Below, piece after piece: positions 7,615 to 7,632 of a stretch of 7,632 nucleotides of DNA. Below the pieces are notes generated by a model. The model saw only the letters and a list, made by a program, of their open reading frames with translations. It searched no databases and was not told the origin of the DNA. The DNA comes from Bacillaceae bacterium (GTDB lineage: Bacteria > Bacillota > Bacilli > Bacillales_A > Planococcaceae): positions 1 to 7,632 of the forward strand of contig JASLGI010000172.1 in NCBI GenBank assembly GCA_030149685.1, in the 5' to 3' direction. The stretch's first letter is position 1. Each line of letters starts with the position of its first letter. The translations under genes were made by a program, and so were the position numbers.

Positions 7615-7632
7615 ATGTTAGATGCGAAATTG
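7615..7632 (+). CDS. serS: Seryl-tRNA synthetase, first six codons (partial)
   Basis: An ATG at 7615 lies seven bases after a strong SD AAAGGAGG (7600-7607) and reads M-L-D-A-K-L to the right edge. MLD-x-K-L is the usual start of bacterial SerRS, the enzyme that charges tRNA-Ser. The serine-type T-box directly upstream and the conserved guaB-dacA-pdxS-serS order support the call; so few residues alone would not. Confidence 0.88.

Overview
The window reads as a low-GC Firmicute of the order Bacillales. The evidence is purine-rich Shine-Dalgarno sites (AGGAGG, AAAGGGG), a T-box leader ahead of serS, rRNA ends close to those of Bacillus, and gene order. In Bacillus subtilis the origin-proximal order is gyrA - rRNA operon - yaaC - guaB - dacA - pdxS - pdxT - serS, and this window follows that frame with changes. 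I do not assign a genus.

Layout: the 3' end of 23S rRNA (1-94), 5S rRNA (about 160-272) and a strong terminator; a promoter and leader, then guaB (IMP dehydrogenase); a terminator, then a dacA-locus gene encoding a PBP5-like protein; convergent to it, pdxR (MocR/GabR-type regulator) on the minus strand; divergent from pdxR, pdxS (PLP synthase subunit); then dat (D-amino-acid aminotransferase), an IPP-isomerase-like Nudix hydrolase, a serine T-box riboswitch and the first six codons of serS. All genes except pdxR are on the plus strand.

How the genes fit together: guaB supplies GMP precursors. pdxR and pdxS form a regulator/target pair for vitamin B6 synthesis. dat encodes a PLP-dependent enzyme that normally makes D-glutamate or D-alanine for the cell wall. 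The T-box senses uncharged serine tRNA to control serS.

The most notable departures are three. (1) The dacA-locus protein is full length with a signal peptide and both PBP5 domains, but all three catalytic motifs of the family (SxxK, SxN, KTG) are replaced, so it looks like a maintained pseudoenzyme. (2) pdxT, the glutaminase partner, is absent from its usual place after pdxS, and PdxS has lost the N-terminal segment that in relatives contacts PdxT. (3) The promoter-to-SD modules of pdxS and dat are near copies, differing mainly by a 6-bp insertion that carries part of a candidate regulator repeat. No CRISPR array, insertion sequence, tRNA gene or prophage gene was seen.
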